Notes: generated by a model not told the origin, from the sequence alone. 64,000 nt of DNA from Sphingobium cloacae (GCF_002355855.1 NZ_AP017655.1:2385501-2449500), one strand, 5' to 3'. Positions 9,236 through 20,010 are shown, counted from the stretch's first letter. Translations and numbers: made by a program.

Positions 9236-9904
9236 ATGGTCATCGCCGCCGCCCTGCGCGCCTTCCCGATCCTGTTCCATGCCGCGACCCGGCGGCTGCT
9301 CCTCAAGTCGCTGGCATGGACGCTGCTGATCTTCCTGGCGCTGGGCGGGGCGCTATGGGGCGTCTTCCACCTCGTCCGGCTCCATTTCGACTGGGGCGGC
9401 GGGGGACTGGCCGAAGCCGCCGCGACCGCCCTCGCCATGGTCCCGCTCGGCTGGCTGCTGTTCCGCGCCGTCGCCATGGCGGTCATGGGCTTCTACGCCG
9501 ACGAAATCGTCATGGCGGTGGAACGGGACAGCTATCCGCAGGCCGCGCGCGAAGCCCGTCCCATGGGCCCGGCCCGCAGCCTGCGCTTCGCGCTCGCCTC
9601 GCTTGGCCGGACGCTGGGCTGGAACATCGCCGCCCTGCCAGCCTATCTGGTCCTCATAATCACGGGCGTGGGCAGCATCGGCCTGTTCCTGGCCCTCAAC
9701 GCCTATCTGCTCGGCCGCGATCTCGCCGACATGGTGCAACCGCGCCACCCTTCGCTGCCGCCGATCCCGCGCGGCAGCCGGTGGCTGATGGGCCTCGTTT
9801 CGGCGCTTCTTCTGATCCCGCCCTTCGTCAACCTGCTTGCGCCGGTGTGGAGCGCGGCTATGGCGGTGCACATGCTGCACGGCGTCAGAAGGAAAAGCGC
9901 ATGA
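9236..9904 (+). CDS. EI24 domain (CysZ-like) membrane protein
   Basis: Membrane protein of 222 residues with several hydrophobic segments (about 22-45, 62-85, 125-150 and 180-210). The pattern and the central stretch FYADEIVMAVERDSYP match the EI24/CysZ domain family. CysZ imports sulfate in enterobacteria, but no cys genes are near and the role here is unknown. It overlaps the following lipoprotein gene by ATGA, so the two are translationally coupled. Confidence 0.75.
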   Translation: MVIAAALRAFPILFHAATRRLLLKSLAWTLLIFLALGGALWGVFHLVRLHFDWGGGGLAEAAATALAMVPLGWLLFRAVAMAVMGFYADEIVMAVERDSYPQAAREARPMGPARSLRFALASLGRTLGWNIAALPAYLVLIITGVGSIGLFLALNAYLLGRDLADMVQPRHPSLPPIPRGSRWLMGLVSALLLIPPFVNLLAPVWSAAMAVHMLHGVRRKSA

Positions 9905-10275
9905 AACCCTCCCGTCTGCTCCCCGTCGCCCTGCTGTCGCTGCCGCTCGCCGCCTGCGGAGCGGGGGGCGTGGTGCCCCAGACGCGCCAGCCCGCGCCGC
10001 CCGCCGGTCCACCCGCCAGCGCCTTCATGAAGACCGGCCCGCTCATGGGCATGGACGCGCGGCACCTGACGCAGATGCTGGGCACGCCGCGCCTCGACAT
10101 CCGCGAAAGCACCATGCGCAAACTGCAATTCGCCAATGGCCGCTGCGTGCTCGACGCCTATCTCTATCCGCCGGGGCAGGGGAAGGAGCCGGTCGTGACC
10201 CATGTCGACGCCCGCGCGCCTTCGGGCGCCGATGTCGACCCGGCCGGTTGCGCCACCTCCTTGCAGGGGCGCTAG
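9901..10275 (+). CDS. Small lipoprotein of unknown function
   Basis: Predicted lipoprotein of 124 residues. The signal peptide [19 protein letters not shown] ends in a lipobox (LAAC, modified Cys at 19). A proline-rich linker follows, then a small domain with two cysteines (in [10 protein letters not shown] and PAGCATS) that could form a disulfide. The stretch [20 protein letters not shown] recalls the SmpA/OmlA-like lipoproteins that accompany outer-membrane assembly, but the resemblance is only partial. The start ATG overlaps the stop of the EI24 gene. Its last four bases overlap the convergent queG. Confidence 0.8.
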   Translation: MKPSRLLPVALLSLPLAACGAGGVVPQTRQPAPPAGPPASAFMKTGPLMGMDARHLTQMLGTPRLDIRESTMRKLQFANGRCVLDAYLYPPGQGKEPVVTHVDARAPSGADVDPAGCATSLQGR

Positions 10276-11318
10276 ATCGAAAGCCGCCCCATCGCCCATC
10301 TCGCCGCCTCGGCCACGACCGGATCGGGATCGACCGCCAGGGGCCGCAGCTTCTCCATGAGGCGCGGGTCGCCGCTATTCCCCGCCGCGATCGCCGCATT
10401 GCGGACCATCCGGTCGCGGCCGATCCGCTTGATCGGCGAGCCGGAGAAGATCTCCCGGAAAGCCGCATCGTCCAGCGCCAGCAGATCCTCTATCGCCGGA
10501 GCCGCCAGCTCCGCCCGCCCCACAAAGGCGCGGTTGGCCGCCGCCCGGTCGGCGAACTTGTTCCACGGGCACACCGCCAGGCAATCGTCGCAGCCATAGA
10601 CGCGGTTGCCGATGGCGGCGCGGAACTCCTCCGGGATCGGCCCCTTATGCTCGATGGTGAGGTAGGAGATGCATCGCCGCGCATCCACCACATAGGGCGC
10701 GGGAAAGGCATCGGTCGGGCAGGCGCTCTGGCAGGCGGTGCAACTGCCGCAATGATCCACCTCGCCTTCATCGGGCGTCAGCGCGATCTCGCTATAGATC
10801 GCGCCCAGGAACAGCCAGCTTCCATGGGTCCGGCTGACAAGGTTGCTGTGCTTCCCCTGCCAGCCCAGCCCCGCCGCCATCGCCAGCGGCTTTTCCATCA
10901 CCGGCGCGGTGTCGACGAAGACCTTGAGCGCGCCGTCCTGCTGCGCCACCAGCCATCGGGCCAGCGCCTTCAGCCCCTTCTTGACGGTATCGTGATAATC
11001 CTTGCCCTGCGCATAGACCGAGATTCGCGCCCGGTCTCCCGCATCGGCCAGCGCCAGCGGATCGCGTCCCGGCGCATAGCTCATCCCCAGCATGATGACG
11101 CTGCGGACATCGGGCCACAGCCCCTGCGGCGACCCGCGCTGTTCCGCGCGTTCCTCCATCCAAAGCATCTCGCCATGATGCCCCGCGCCCAGCCATGCGC
11201 GCAGCCTTTGCCCGGCCTGCGGCGCGGCGTCGGCGCGCGCGATGGCGCAGGCGGCAAAGCCCAGCCGCGCCGCTTCCGCTTTCAGGCGCTGTTCCAAGGT
11301 TTCGATTTGCACTGGCAT
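10272..11318 (-). CDS. queG: Epoxyqueuosine reductase
   Basis: Cobalamin- and iron-sulfur-dependent enzyme that reduces epoxyqueuosine to queuosine in the wobble base of GUN tRNAs. The 348-residue protein contains the two 4Fe-4S ligand clusters [12 protein letters not shown] (around residue 190) and [13 protein letters not shown] (around 245). It also has the cobalamin-binding region [12 protein letters not shown] with its family-typical Asp, and a C-terminal HEAT-like repeat. The start faces the ABC-transporter gene (divergent, 22 bases). No other queuosine genes are in the window. Confidence 0.96.
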   Translation of the reverse strand: MPVQIETLEQRLKAEAARLGFAACAIARADAAPQAGQRLRAWLGAGHHGEMLWMEERAEQRGSPQGLWPDVRSVIMLGMSYAPGRDPLALADAGDRARISVYAQGKDYHDTVKKGLKALARWLVAQQDGALKVFVDTAPVMEKPLAMAAGLGWQGKHSNLVSRTHGSWLFLGAIYSEIALTPDEGEVDHCGSCTACQSACPTDAFPAPYVVDARRCISYLTIEHKGPIPEEFRAAIGNRVYGCDDCLAVCPWNKFADRAAANRAFVGRAELAAPAIEDLLALDDAAFREIFSGSPIKRIGRDRMVRNAAIAAGNSGDPRLMEKLRPLAVDPDPVVAEAARWAMGRLSI

Positions 11319-11340
11319 CGGCTGTCATTATCTGGGGCAT

Positions 11341-12306
11341 ATGAACGGCGATAAATCGACCCCGCACCCCGCCTATGCCGTCGAAGCCAAGGGGCTTGTC
11401 AAGTCATTCGGCGACTTCCGCGCGGTGAACGGCGTCGACATCGCCGTGCCCGCCGGGTCCATCTATGGTGTGCTCGGCCCCAATGGCGCGGGCAAGACCA
11501 CGCTGCTGCGCACCCTGCTGGGCATCATCGACCCGGACGAAGGATGGCGCACCCTGCTGGGCGATCCGCAACCCCTGCGCCAGTCGCACCATATCGGCTA
11601 TCTCCCGGAAGAGCGCGGCCTTTACCCCTCGATGAAGGCGTTCGACGCCATCGCCTTCATGGGCGCGCTGCGCGGGTTGCCGCTCAAGACGGGCCGCGAA
11701 CGCGCCCGCGCCATGCTGGAGGCGCACGGCATGGGCGCATCCGCCGACAAGCCCATCCGCCAGCTTTCCAAGGGCATGGCCCAGACCGTCCAGCTTTTCG
11801 GCACCATCGTCCACCAGCCGCGCCTGATCGTGCTGGACGAGCCCTTCTCCGGCCTCGACGCCATCAACCAGGGCAAGCTGGAGGTGCTGATTCGCGAACA
11901 GGCCCGCACGGGCGTGACGGTGCTCTTCTCCACCCATGTCATCGCCCATGCCGAACGATTGTGCGAGCGGATCGCCATCGTCGCGGGCGGACGCATCCGC
12001 TTCGAAGGATCGGTCGCCACCGCCCGCGACCGGCTCCGTCCGCAGGTGACGCTGCGGACGCGGGCGAGCGAGGGACCATGGCGCGCCGCCCTGCCCGCCG
12101 ATACGCTGGCGCAGGACGGGGCGTGGCATTTCGCGCTGCCCGACGGCGGGATCGAGCCGCTGCTGCGCGCGCTGCTGGACGGCGATGCGGGGATCGAGAG
12201 CCTGTCGATCGAACGCCCCGGCCTGCACGACGCCTTCGTCGCCATCGCCGGGGAAGCGGTCGCCCGCCAGATGGAGCAGGACCGGGCGCGGGAGGATGCG
12301 GCATGA
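11341..12306 (+). CDS. ABC transporter ATP-binding protein (NatA-type exporter)
   Basis: Cytoplasmic ATPase subunit of an ABC-2 type exporter, 321 residues. Walker A is GPNGAGKTT (near residue 48), the signature is QLSKGMAQ, Walker B is LIVLDEPF with SGLD following, and the switch His is in STHVIAHAE. The C-terminal 80 residues form the DUF4162-like extension found in sodium/antibiotic exporters. I chose the ATG at 11341; an upstream in-frame ATG would overlap queG. Its stop overlaps the start of the permease gene (ATGA), so the two form one exporter. The substrate is unknown. Confidence 0.92.
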   Translation: MNGDKSTPHPAYAVEAKGLVKSFGDFRAVNGVDIAVPAGSIYGVLGPNGAGKTTLLRTLLGIIDPDEGWRTLLGDPQPLRQSHHIGYLPEERGLYPSMKAFDAIAFMGALRGLPLKTGRERARAMLEAHGMGASADKPIRQLSKGMAQTVQLFGTIVHQPRLIVLDEPFSGLDAINQGKLEVLIREQARTGVTVLFSTHVIAHAERLCERIAIVAGGRIRFEGSVATARDRLRPQVTLRTRASEGPWRAALPADTLAQDGAWHFALPDGGIEPLLRALLDGDAGIESLSIERPGLHDAFVAIAGEAVARQMEQDRAREDAA

Positions 12307-13496
12307 AGGATATGATGCGCGCCGCGATGGTCATCGCGCGGCGGGATTTTTCGGCGGTCATCCTGACCCGGACGTTCCTGTTCTTCCTGCTGGGGCCGCT
12401 TCTGCCGATCCTGATCGGCATGGCGTTCGGCGGCCTTGGCGAGAAGATCAGCAGCGACAGCCTGCGCCCGGCGGTGGGCCTGTCGATGCCGCCCGCGGAA
12501 GCCGCCCGGATGCTCGACGCGCGGGAAGCCATCGCCCGCCGCATCGGCGCGGATCATATCTCCGCCCTCAAACAGGCGCCATGGCCCGCCGACCCTTCCC
12601 GCCTGCTGGCCGACAGCGAAGCGGGTTATGTCGCGGTCGTCTCCGGGACGGTCGACCAGCCGGTATTGACGGGCCAGCCGTCCGGCATCGCCCGGCTGGA
12701 AGGCGACGTCCGCCTGATCGCCAGCGCCGCCAAGACCCGCGCCATCCTGCCCGAAGTGCATGTCGAGCGGCATCCCGTGGCACGAAGCGCCAGCGGCCAG
12801 ACGCAGGCGCGGCTGGCCACCGGGCGCGGCGCGCAGATCGTGATCTTCCTCCTCACCATGCTGCTGGCGGGCATGGTCCTGTCCAACATGGTGGAGGAAA
12901 AGAACAACAAGGTGATCGAGATTCTCGCCGCCGCCGTGCCCATCGACGCGGTGTTCCTGGGCAAGCTGATGGCGATGCTCTCGATGAGCTTCATCGGCAT
13001 CCTCTTCTGGGGCGGCTGCGCCATGGCGGCGCTGACGCTGCTGGCCGGGCCCGGCTTCGCCCCGCCCGCGCCCGCCGTCGGGTGGCCGGTCTTCCTGCTG
13101 CTCGGCGTGCTCTATTTCGCCATGGCCTATTGCCTGCTCGGCTCGCTGTTCCTCGGCATCGGGGCGCAGGCCGCGACCGTGCGGGAAGTGCAGACGCTCA
13201 ACATGCCCGTCACCATGGGGCAGATGGTGGTGTTCTTCTTCGCCACCTATGCCGTCGACCATATGGGCTCCGCGCCGGAGATCGCAGCGGCGGTCTTCCC
13301 CTTGTCGTCCCCCTTCGCGATGATCGCGCGGGCGGCGCAGGACGCCGCGATCTGGCCGCATGTGCTGGCGCTCGCATGGCAGGCGCTATGGGTCGGCCTC
13401 ATCATCCGCATGGGCGTATGGCTGTTCCGCCGCCATGTGCTCAATGCGGGCGCGAAGCGTCCCCTGTTCCGGCGGCGGGCGACGCCGCCGGTCTGA
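12303..13496 (+). CDS. ABC-2 type transporter permease (NatB-like)
   Basis: Membrane subunit of 397 residues partnering the preceding ATPase. It has one N-terminal transmembrane helix (about 20-42), a large extracytoplasmic domain of about 130 residues, then five further helices (about 180-380). The stretch [17 protein letters not shown] after the second helix is characteristic of the NatB/YhaP family. The NatAB family exports sodium or small toxic compounds, but specificity cannot be read here. The ATGA overlap at 12303-12306 indicates translational coupling. Confidence 0.9.
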   Translation: MKDMMRAAMVIARRDFSAVILTRTFLFFLLGPLLPILIGMAFGGLGEKISSDSLRPAVGLSMPPAEAARMLDAREAIARRIGADHISALKQAPWPADPSRLLADSEAGYVAVVSGTVDQPVLTGQPSGIARLEGDVRLIASAAKTRAILPEVHVERHPVARSASGQTQARLATGRGAQIVIFLLTMLLAGMVLSNMVEEKNNKVIEILAAAVPIDAVFLGKLMAMLSMSFIGILFWGGCAMAALTLLAGPGFAPPAPAVGWPVFLLLGVLYFAMAYCLLGSLFLGIGAQAATVREVQTLNMPVTMGQMVVFFFATYAVDHMGSAPEIAAAVFPLSSPFAMIARAAQDAAIWPHVLALAWQALWVGLIIRMGVWLFRRHVLNAGAKRPLFRRRATPPV

Positions 13497-13508
13497 TACG
13501 GCCCATCC

Positions 13509-15098
13509 TCAATGCCGGAAATGGCGCATCCCGGTGAAGACCATCGCCAGCCCCGCTTCGTCCGCCGCCGCGATCACTTCCTCGTCGCGGATGGACCCGC
13601 CCGGCTGGATCACCGCGCTCGCGCCCGCCTCGACCGCCGCCAGCAACCCGTCGGCAAAGGGGAAGAAGGCGTCCGAAGCGACCGCCGACCCGATGGTGCG
13701 CGCTTCGCTCCAGCCGGCCTTCTCCGCCGCGTCCTTCGCCTTCCACGCGGCGATGCGCGCGGATTCGAGGCGGTTCATCTGCCCCGCGCCGATGCCCGCC
13801 GTGCTGCCGCCCTTCGCATAGACGATGGCGTTCGACTTCACATGCTTGGCCACGGTCCAGGCGAACAGGCAGTCGGTCAGTTCCTGCTCCGTCGGCGCGC
13901 GTTTCGTCACGACCTTCAGCATGTCCCGCGTCACCCGCCCATTGTCGCGGCCCTGCACCAGCAGCCCGCCCGCGATGCTCTTCATCATCAGCCCTTCGCG
14001 CGCCGGATCGGGCAGCTCGCCCGTCAGCAGCAGGCGCAGATTCTTCTTCTTGGCGAAGATCGCTTTCGCTTCCTCGTTCGCGTCCGGCGCGGCGACGACT
14101 TCGGTGAAGATGCCGCTGATCGCCTCCGCCGTGGGGCCGTCCAGCGGCCGGTTGACCGCGATGATCCCGCCGAAAGCCGACACGCTGTCGCAGGCCAGCG
14201 CCGCCTCATAGGCTTCGATCAGCGTTGCGCCCGTCGCCACGCCACACGGATTGGCGTGCTTCACGATCACCACGGTCGGCGGTCCGTCGCGGAACTCGCT
14301 CACCAGCTCCAGCGCCGCGTCGGCGTCGTTATAATTATTGTAGCTCAGCTCCTTGCCCTGCACCTGCTTCGCCTGCGCGATGCCGTTCGCGGCAGGCCCG
14401 ACCGGCAGGTAAAGCGCCGCCGACTGGTGCGGATTCTCGCCATAGCGCAGCGTCGCGCCCAGCCTGCTCGCCACCGCCAGCGTGTCGGGGAAAGACTGCC
14501 CCTGATCGGCGAAGGCGAACCAGCTCGCGATCATGGAATCATAAGCCGCCGTCGCCGCATAGGCTTTCGCGGCCAGCATCCGCCGGAAATCATAGCTGGT
14601 CGCGCCGCCCTTCTCCGCCATCTCCGCGATCAGCCGGGCATAGTCGGCCGGATCGGTGACGATGGCGACGCTCTCATGATTCTTGGCGGCGGAGCGCACC
14701 ATGGACGGCCCGCCAATGTCGATATTCTCGATGATCTCGTCCCGGTCCGCGCCCCGCGCCACCGTCGCGGCGAAGGGATAGAGGTTCACCACCACCAGGT
14801 CGATCGCGCCGATGTCATGCTCCTGCATCGACGCCACATGCTCGGCATTGCCGCGCACCGCCAGCAGCCCGCCATGCACCTTGGGATGCAGCGTCTTGAC
14901 GCGGCCGTCCATCATTTCGGGAAAGCCGGTGAGGTCGGAAATATCCTTCACCTCCAGCCCCGCCTCGCGCAGCGCCTTGGCCGTGCCGCCGGTCGACACC
15001 AGCTCCACGCCATGCTGCCCCAGCGCCCGCCCCAGTTCGATAAGGCCCGCCTTGTCGGACACGGACAGAAGGGCGCGCTTGATGGTGACGTCAGTCAT
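13509..15098 (-). CDS. purH: Bifunctional AICAR transformylase / IMP cyclohydrolase
   Basis: Catalyses the last two steps of IMP synthesis in the cytoplasm. The protein has 529 residues, the standard length. The N-terminal MGS-like cyclohydrolase domain (about 1-200) begins [18 protein letters not shown] and contains [13 protein letters not shown]. The C-terminal transformylase domain contains KHANPCGVA with the catalytic Lys-His pair. The frame is open upstream for 84 more codons, but the ATG at 15098 is the family start. It is convergent with the ABC permease gene, 12 bases apart. Confidence 0.97.
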   Translation of the reverse strand: MTDVTIKRALLSVSDKAGLIELGRALGQHGVELVSTGGTAKALREAGLEVKDISDLTGFPEMMDGRVKTLHPKVHGGLLAVRGNAEHVASMQEHDIGAIDLVVVNLYPFAATVARGADRDEIIENIDIGGPSMVRSAAKNHESVAIVTDPADYARLIAEMAEKGGATSYDFRRMLAAKAYAATAAYDSMIASWFAFADQGQSFPDTLAVASRLGATLRYGENPHQSAALYLPVGPAANGIAQAKQVQGKELSYNNYNDADAALELVSEFRDGPPTVVIVKHANPCGVATGATLIEAYEAALACDSVSAFGGIIAVNRPLDGPTAEAISGIFTEVVAAPDANEEAKAIFAKKKNLRLLLTGELPDPAREGLMMKSIAGGLLVQGRDNGRVTRDMLKVVTKRAPTEQELTDCLFAWTVAKHVKSNAIVYAKGGSTAGIGAGQMNRLESARIAAWKAKDAAEKAGWSEARTIGSAVASDAFFPFADGLLAAVEAGASAVIQPGGSIRDEEVIAAADEAGLAMVFTGMRHFRH

Positions 15099-15282
15099 GG
15101 ATTTCCCTGCTTTTCGGATTCGCCAGAAGGATTCCGCCCAGCCCTTAGTGCCCCATGCGGCAAAAATACAGCCTTGCGATGGGTATGGGTGGAGGAGGGG
15201 CGGTTTCGGCCGATGATGGTCGCTAAGCCGCCTTTTAAGATTATCTATGGCGGATATTCTTGCGACACCATAAGGTAACCCG

Positions 15283-15639
15283 GTGCGGATCGTCCTCATA
15301 TCCTCGGCCATATTAATACTCGTCGCGTGTGGCGAACCCGATGCGACCATTCCAGTGGATCAAGGCACTGGTTTCCGAGATGGCTATCTCGTGCAAGTCA
15401 CCCGTTCCGGAAACATTGAATGGAACGGCGCTAAGATCGATGAAACGGAGTTCAAGCGTTACGTCGGGCTATATGCTGCAATGCCTAAAGAAGCCGGCCG
15501 TTTGTGGGTCGAATTTGAACCTGACGCGCCATCAAGCCGGATTGCGTTTGTTCGGCGGCATGTCGTGGGCAGCGGGCTTTGCAAACAGCAAAGATGCGTA
15601 GAGGGTTTATGGAATGTGCCACGACCAGTCGTTAATTGA
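15283..15639 (+). CDS. Small lipoprotein, unknown function
   Basis: Predicted lipoprotein of 118 residues starting at GTG 15283, five bases after AAGGTAAC. The signal peptide [16 protein letters not shown] ends in a lipobox (LVAC). The mature part has a Cys pair in GLCKQQRC and no family I recognise. The base composition is clearly lower in G+C and richer in AT third positions than its neighbours, which suggests recent acquisition. It interrupts the otherwise conserved minus-strand block heparinase-purH and is convergent with the heparinase gene. Confidence 0.7.
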   Translation: MRIVLISSAILILVACGEPDATIPVDQGTGFRDGYLVQVTRSGNIEWNGAKIDETEFKRYVGLYAAMPKEAGRLWVEFEPDAPSSRIAFVRRHVVGSGLCKQQRCVEGLWNVPRPVVN

Positions 15640-15647
15640 ACCAGCAC

Positions 15648-17426
15648 TCACCCCACCCGCTTGAACAACCACCCGATGCTTGACCCGCCGGGCAGCGCCT
15701 CGCCCGTCACGACGAGCTGCTGCGTGGGGTAAGGGCGGCCGTCGGCGTCCACCCACAGGCTTTCCTCGACCGAGAGCTTCCCCGCGCTCGCCCGGAACTG
15801 CCACAGCGCCCCCATGTCGATCCGCAGCAGCGCGCCCATGCCGTCCGCCGTGCTGGTCGGCTCGACGCCGGGAGCCAGATGGAAACGCAGTTGCAGCGGC
15901 ATCCGGGCGGGTTTCTTGCGCCGCTCCGCCGGGGTCAGCATGTCCTCGCCCCGGATTTCCTTGCCGTCCCCGCTCATCAGCAGCAGGCGGCGGTGGATAT
16001 AGCCCATGCGCCGGACATAGCCGTCATGGCTCAGGTCGACGCGGCTGCCATTTTCCAGCTCCTGCCGGTTCAGCTCCACCTCCGTCACGCCCTTGCCCAG
16101 CGTGCCGTCGGGCAGCAGCGCAGTCGAATTGCAGTCGTCCAGGATCAGCGTGCTGTGCGCCGCCGTGGTGCGCAGCCCCTGCGCCAGGTCGCGGGTGATC
16201 CACTGCCCCTCCAGCGCCGCGCCGCCGCAATTGACGATCAGGCGGTGGGGACCGTCGCTGATCTCGATCGCGCCGGTCGATCCGCAGCCCGCCGCCGCCA
16301 GTTGCGCGACAGGCGGCGGCGCGGCGTCGATCTGCGCCACGGTCGCGCCCGCCGCCAGCCGCTGATACCCCCATTCGCGCGCCTGCCGCAGCGGGCGGGT
16401 CCGCACCCGGCTGGCCTGCACCACCGCCTGCACCCGGTCGGGCGCGATCGCGCCCGCGCCCTGCCAGTTGCCAAGGCCCCCGTCGCCATGGGTCAGCCCC
16501 AGCAGCGCCGGAACGGCCCGCGCCATGCCTTCATGCAGGAAAGCGGGCGCCTGCTCGCGCCGCGCCTCATAGACCGCCGCCACCATGGACAGCAGCATGA
16601 TGCCGTCCAGCTGGTCGATGGGGGATCGGGACACGATGCCCCCATCGCCGTGGAAGGCGCTGTCGATGGCGCGCTTCAGCCCAGCCTCGCCGAACATCTT
16701 GCGCGCCGCGCCGCCGGGGATCAGCATGGAGGCCGCGACGATCGCGCCCCACGCCACCAGCCGCGGCAGGCCCACCGGCGTCTTGTCCGCGATCTGGTCC
16801 AGATGGCGCGCCGTCCGCGCGATGCAGTTCAGCACCAGCGAGCGATAGACCAGATCGCTCGACGACAGGATCAGCGGCGCATGGGCCGTCCAGAACAGCA
16901 GCCGCCAGCCCGCATTGTCCGCCCGCCATGCCGGTTCGCTCGGCACGTCGGCATGGGCGGAAAGCCATTGGCGCATCACCCCTTCGGCGACCGGCGCGCC
17001 CTGCTCGCGCGTGGCGACGCTCGACAGGTCGCGCAGCCAGCGGAAACCGTGGACATGATCGGTGAAGCCCGGCGTCAGGTCCAGCCTGGCGAAATCCAGC
17101 GTATCGATGGGCTGCCTCATGCCCCGGAACAGGAAATAGCCCGCCCGGATCGCCTGGCCCGCCGCCAGATCGCCCGGAATCTCGTCCTCCGGCACGGCCA
17201 GCAATTTCAGCGGATATTTGCCCTTGAGGCGGCGGCCGTGCAGCGGCGTCTTCCAACTGAGCAGGTAGAAGCGGTTGGCGATCCTCTGGGCCAGCGAAAG
17301 CCCCTTGTCATCCGTCAGGCGGATGAGCCGCTTGCCCTGCTCGATTCCGTCGTCCTGCTTTTCTGCCTCGAAATCCTCGGCTCCGGCCGGATCGGAATGG
17401 GGGAATGGGCGCTTGTGGTCCTTCAC
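15648..17426 (-). CDS. Heparinase II/III family protein
   Basis: Protein of 592 residues of the heparinase II/III-like family: an N-terminal alpha/alpha toroid (about 30-370) and a C-terminal beta-sandwich (about 390-590). Characteristic are [16 protein letters not shown], the toroid stretch [20 protein letters not shown] and the sandwich motif [15 protein letters not shown]. Many alphaproteobacteria keep such a gene between rpe and purH. The physiological polysaccharide is unknown and a periplasmic site would need a signal peptide, which I do not see at this start. Its start codon overlaps the rpe stop by 4 bases. Confidence 0.88.
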   Translation of the reverse strand: MKDHKRPFPHSDPAGAEDFEAEKQDDGIEQGKRLIRLTDDKGLSLAQRIANRFYLLSWKTPLHGRRLKGKYPLKLLAVPEDEIPGDLAAGQAIRAGYFLFRGMRQPIDTLDFARLDLTPGFTDHVHGFRWLRDLSSVATREQGAPVAEGVMRQWLSAHADVPSEPAWRADNAGWRLLFWTAHAPLILSSSDLVYRSLVLNCIARTARHLDQIADKTPVGLPRLVAWGAIVAASMLIPGGAARKMFGEAGLKRAIDSAFHGDGGIVSRSPIDQLDGIMLLSMVAAVYEARREQAPAFLHEGMARAVPALLGLTHGDGGLGNWQGAGAIAPDRVQAVVQASRVRTRPLRQAREWGYQRLAAGATVAQIDAAPPPVAQLAAAGCGSTGAIEISDGPHRLIVNCGGAALEGQWITRDLAQGLRTTAAHSTLILDDCNSTALLPDGTLGKGVTEVELNRQELENGSRVDLSHDGYVRRMGYIHRRLLLMSGDGKEIRGEDMLTPAERRKKPARMPLQLRFHLAPGVEPTSTADGMGALLRIDMGALWQFRASAGKLSVEESLWVDADGRPYPTQQLVVTGEALPGGSSIGWLFKRVG

Positions 17427-18085
17427 CCGCCCCTGAGCTTTCGGATATTGCCGGCATAGGCGGACGGCCCGCCCCGGAAGGTCGCCGTGCCCGCCACCAG
17501 CACGTCCGCGCCCGCCGCGATGGCGCGCGGCGCGGTGGTGAAGTCGATGCCGCCATCGACCTGCAGGCGGATGTCGCGCCCGCTCTTGTCGATCATCTTG
17601 CGAATGGCCTCGATCTTGCGAAGCTGGTTCTCGATGAAGCTCTGCCCGCCGAAACCCGGATTGACGCTCATCACCAGGATCAGGTCCACGTCATCCATCA
17701 GGTAATCCAGCATCTTGGCCGGGGTGCCGGGGTTCAGCACGACGCCCGCCTTCACGCCCAGCGACTTGATATGCTGGACGGAGCGGTGGATATGCGGCCC
17801 CGCTTCGGGATGCACGGTGATGATGTCCGCGCCCGCCTGCGCGAAGGCGTCCAGATACAGGTCCACCGGAGAGATCATCAGATGCACGTCGAACGGCTTT
17901 TGCGAATGCGGGCGCAGCGCCTTCACCACGGCGGGGCCGATGGTGATGTTGGGCACGAAATGACCGTCCATCACGTCGATATGAACCCAGTCGCATCCCG
18001 CTTCGTCGATGGCGCGGACTTCCTCGCCCAGACGGGCGAAGTCGGCGGAGAGGATGGAGGGCGAAATGAGGATCGGGCTGGTCAT
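17423..18085 (-). CDS. rpe: Ribulose-phosphate 3-epimerase
   Basis: Interconverts ribulose 5-phosphate and xylulose 5-phosphate in the pentose phosphate pathway, cytoplasmic. The TIM-barrel protein has 220 residues. Features are [14 protein letters not shown], the metal and catalytic site [17 protein letters not shown] (His and Asp), [12 protein letters not shown] and the second catalytic Asp in LQVDGGI. It is coupled to the heparinase gene by the overlap 17423-17426. The broken PAS gene lies upstream. Confidence 0.97.
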   Translation of the reverse strand: MTSPILISPSILSADFARLGEEVRAIDEAGCDWVHIDVMDGHFVPNITIGPAVVKALRPHSQKPFDVHLMISPVDLYLDAFAQAGADIITVHPEAGPHIHRSVQHIKSLGVKAGVVLNPGTPAKMLDYLMDDVDLILVMSVNPGFGGQSFIENQLRKIEAIRKMIDKSGRDIRLQVDGGIDFTTAPRAIAAGADVLVAGTATFRGGPSAYAGNIRKLRGG

Positions 18086-18158
18086 GGACCCCTCGCCTTA
18101 GCGGCGGAAAAAGGCCGGGGCAACGCATCATTTCGTCCCGCTGCGGCGGCGGCGCGCT

Positions 18159-18650
18159 TTACCGTGGCGATGCCCGGGAAGCGGGTTGAAAATCATGGGA
18201 AATCCCCGCCGCGCCCCTGGCCAGCCTCTGCTTCGCGCCGTGCAGGCCGGTCACCGCGCCCTGCACGACCAGCGGCGCGGCGATCAGGCGGACCGCGCAA
18301 CGCCCGCCCGTCGCGCGGTCGATGTCGACATCCAGCGTGAAGCCCCGCCGGTAACGGATCGCATAGCGCGCAGCCTTGCCATCGCCTCCCGCGAGTCCGG
18401 CGCATAGAGCGACACGGCATGGGCGCGCGTGACCTCGCTTCGCCGATCCAGCCCGAAAATGTCGAACACCCCCGCGGTCCAGCGCAGCTTTTCGGTGGCG
18501 AGGTCGCAATGCCACAGGCCCATGCCGCGCGCCGCCAGCATCGCATCGTTGCGCAGGATGCCCTGGTCCAGCGTCAGCGGCGCCAGATGCTCCCGCAGGT
18601 CATGGAGCGGCCAGCTATGGTGCAGCGGCAGGGGGCTCGATCGGGCGCAT
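18159..18650 (-). pseudogene. PAS-domain protein, broken by two compensating frameshifts
   Basis: Three frames together spell one PAS-like domain. It begins at ATG 18650 (MRPIEP). It needs a one-base shift at the C5 run (plus-strand GGGGG, 18631-18635) to continue as LPLHHSWPLHDLREHLAPL, then GMGLWHCDLATEKLRW and VFDIFGLDRRSEV. A second shift of opposite sign near 18350-18370 leads into RYRRGFTLDVDI and the end near VTGLHGAKQ. The total, 492 bases, is exactly 164 codons, so the two indels cancel. Either it is a young pseudogene or there are two sequence errors. Between rsmB and rpe it would have been a small sensory protein without an output domain. Confidence 0.7.
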
Positions 18651-18673
18651 GGGCGAAGTCTAGCGGCGGAGGG

Positions 18674-19966
18674 TTAAGCTCCTGTTGCCGTCCGCGCCAG
18701 CCGGGCGACGAAAAAGCCGTCCGCGCCGCCCTGCGCGTCCAGAGCGCCGGGCAGGGTGCGGACCCATCCCTCCCGCGTCGGCGCGATCCCGGCGGGCAGT
18801 TCGTCCGCCAGCGCGGGGCAGGGCGCGAAATCCGGCCGTCCGGCAAGGAAAGCCGCGACCTGTTCCTCCCCCTCCGCCCGCTCCAGCGAGCAGGTGGCGT
18901 AGATCATCGTCCCGCCCGGCTTCACCCAGTGGGCGGCGCGATCCAGCAATTCGGCCTGCAACGCCGCCAGTTCCGCGATCTGGCGCGGGCCGATGCGGTG
19001 CAGCACGTCGGGATGGCGGCGATAGATGCCGGTCGCGCTGCACGGCGCGTCCAGCAGCACCGCGTCCGCCGGCTCGTCGGGCGCCCATGTCCGCAGGTCG
19101 CCCTGCACGATGGCGGCGGACAGCCCGGTCCGCTGAAGATTCTCGCTGAGCCGCTCCAGCCGCTTCTTCGACTGGTCCACCGCGCTCACGCGCCACCCGG
19201 CGGCGGCCAGCTGCATCGTCTTGCCCCCCGGCGCGGCGCACAGGTCCAGCACCGCGCGCCCTTCGCCCGGCCCCAGCAGCCGCGCGGGGCAGGAAGCGGC
19301 AATGTCCTGCACCCACCAGCCGCCCTCGCCAAAGCCGGGCAGTTCCGGGATCGCGACGCCCTCGGCCAGCCGCACATGACCGGGCGCGAGGCTGGTCCCG
19401 CCCAGCCGCTCCGCCCAGCCGTCCGTATCCCCCGCATCGCGCAGGCTGACATCGACCGCAGGCCGCGCCCCATAGGCCCGCGCCGCCGCCTTCGGCATCT
19501 CTTCGCCCCATTGCGCCGCCCAGCGCGCCGCGACTTCGCCCGGCAGGATCGGCGGATCGGGCAGCACCGGCTCCGCCCGCGTCACCGTGCCGAACACGCC
19601 ATGGACCAGCTTGCGCGGCCCGCCATCGACCAGCGGCAGCGCCGTCGCGATGGCGGCATGAGGAGCGGTGCCGAGCGCCAGCACCTGCGCCAGCGCGATC
19701 CGCAGCACCATCCGCGCCTTGGCGTCGTCCGGCAGCGGCTGGCGCGTCGCGCCGTCGATCAGCGCGTCGAGATCGGGCAGATGGCGCAGCGTCTCCGCCG
19801 CGATGGCGTGGACCAGCGCCTTGTCGGGCGCGGGCAGTCCCTGCGCCGCGCCGTGCAGCGCCCGTTCCAGCGGCTCGCCCCGCCGCAGCACGGCGTCGAG
19901 CAGCCGCAGCGCCCCGCGCCGCGCGGGCAGGCCGGTTATGTCGTCAGGTCGGGAGGGTCGCGCCAT
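18674..19966 (-). CDS. rsmB: RsmB/NOP family 16S rRNA m5C methyltransferase
   Basis: SAM-dependent RNA cytosine-C5 methyltransferase, 430 residues. The N-terminal NusB-like RNA-binding domain (about 15-140) is followed by the Rossmann methyltransferase domain. The SAM-binding motif is LDLCAAPGGKTMQLA (about 240). The two catalytic cysteines are in DAPCSATG and YATCSLERAEGEE. The rRNA target C967 is the known RsmB site and is inferred here from the NusB domain. It lies downstream of htpX on the same strand, with a perfect inverted repeat in the 44-base gap. Confidence 0.93.
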   Translation of the reverse strand: MARPSRPDDITGLPARRGALRLLDAVLRRGEPLERALHGAAQGLPAPDKALVHAIAAETLRHLPDLDALIDGATRQPLPDDAKARMVLRIALAQVLALGTAPHAAIATALPLVDGGPRKLVHGVFGTVTRAEPVLPDPPILPGEVAARWAAQWGEEMPKAAARAYGARPAVDVSLRDAGDTDGWAERLGGTSLAPGHVRLAEGVAIPELPGFGEGGWWVQDIAASCPARLLGPGEGRAVLDLCAAPGGKTMQLAAAGWRVSAVDQSKKRLERLSENLQRTGLSAAIVQGDLRTWAPDEPADAVLLDAPCSATGIYRRHPDVLHRIGPRQIAELAALQAELLDRAAHWVKPGGTMIYATCSLERAEGEEQVAAFLAGRPDFAPCPALADELPAGIAPTREGWVRTLPGALDAQGGADGFFVARLARTATGA

Positions 19967-19984
19967 TCCCCGCGCCTAGGCTAT

Positions 19985-20002
19985 TTTGCGCCCTGGCGCA
20001 AA
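19985..20002 (-). terminator. Perfect 8-bp inverted repeat between htpX and rsmB
   Basis: TTTGCGCC and GGCGCAAA with two bases between; as RNA the loop would be four bases. The minus-strand continuation is ATAGCC and not a U-run, so intrinsic termination would be weak. It may instead be an RNA processing site or partial attenuator within an htpX-rsmB transcript. Confidence 0.35.
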
Positions 20003-20010
20003 GCCGCCCT

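Noticed and set aside
11622..13361. 579-codon minus-strand open frame opposite the ABC transporter genes
   Set aside because: Histidine- and arginine-rich shadow of the two real ABC genes, which show clear motifs and coupled starts.
15879..17459. 526-codon plus-strand open frame opposite the heparinase gene
   Set aside because: Low-complexity Arg/His/Gln composition and no motif; shadow of the heparinase gene.
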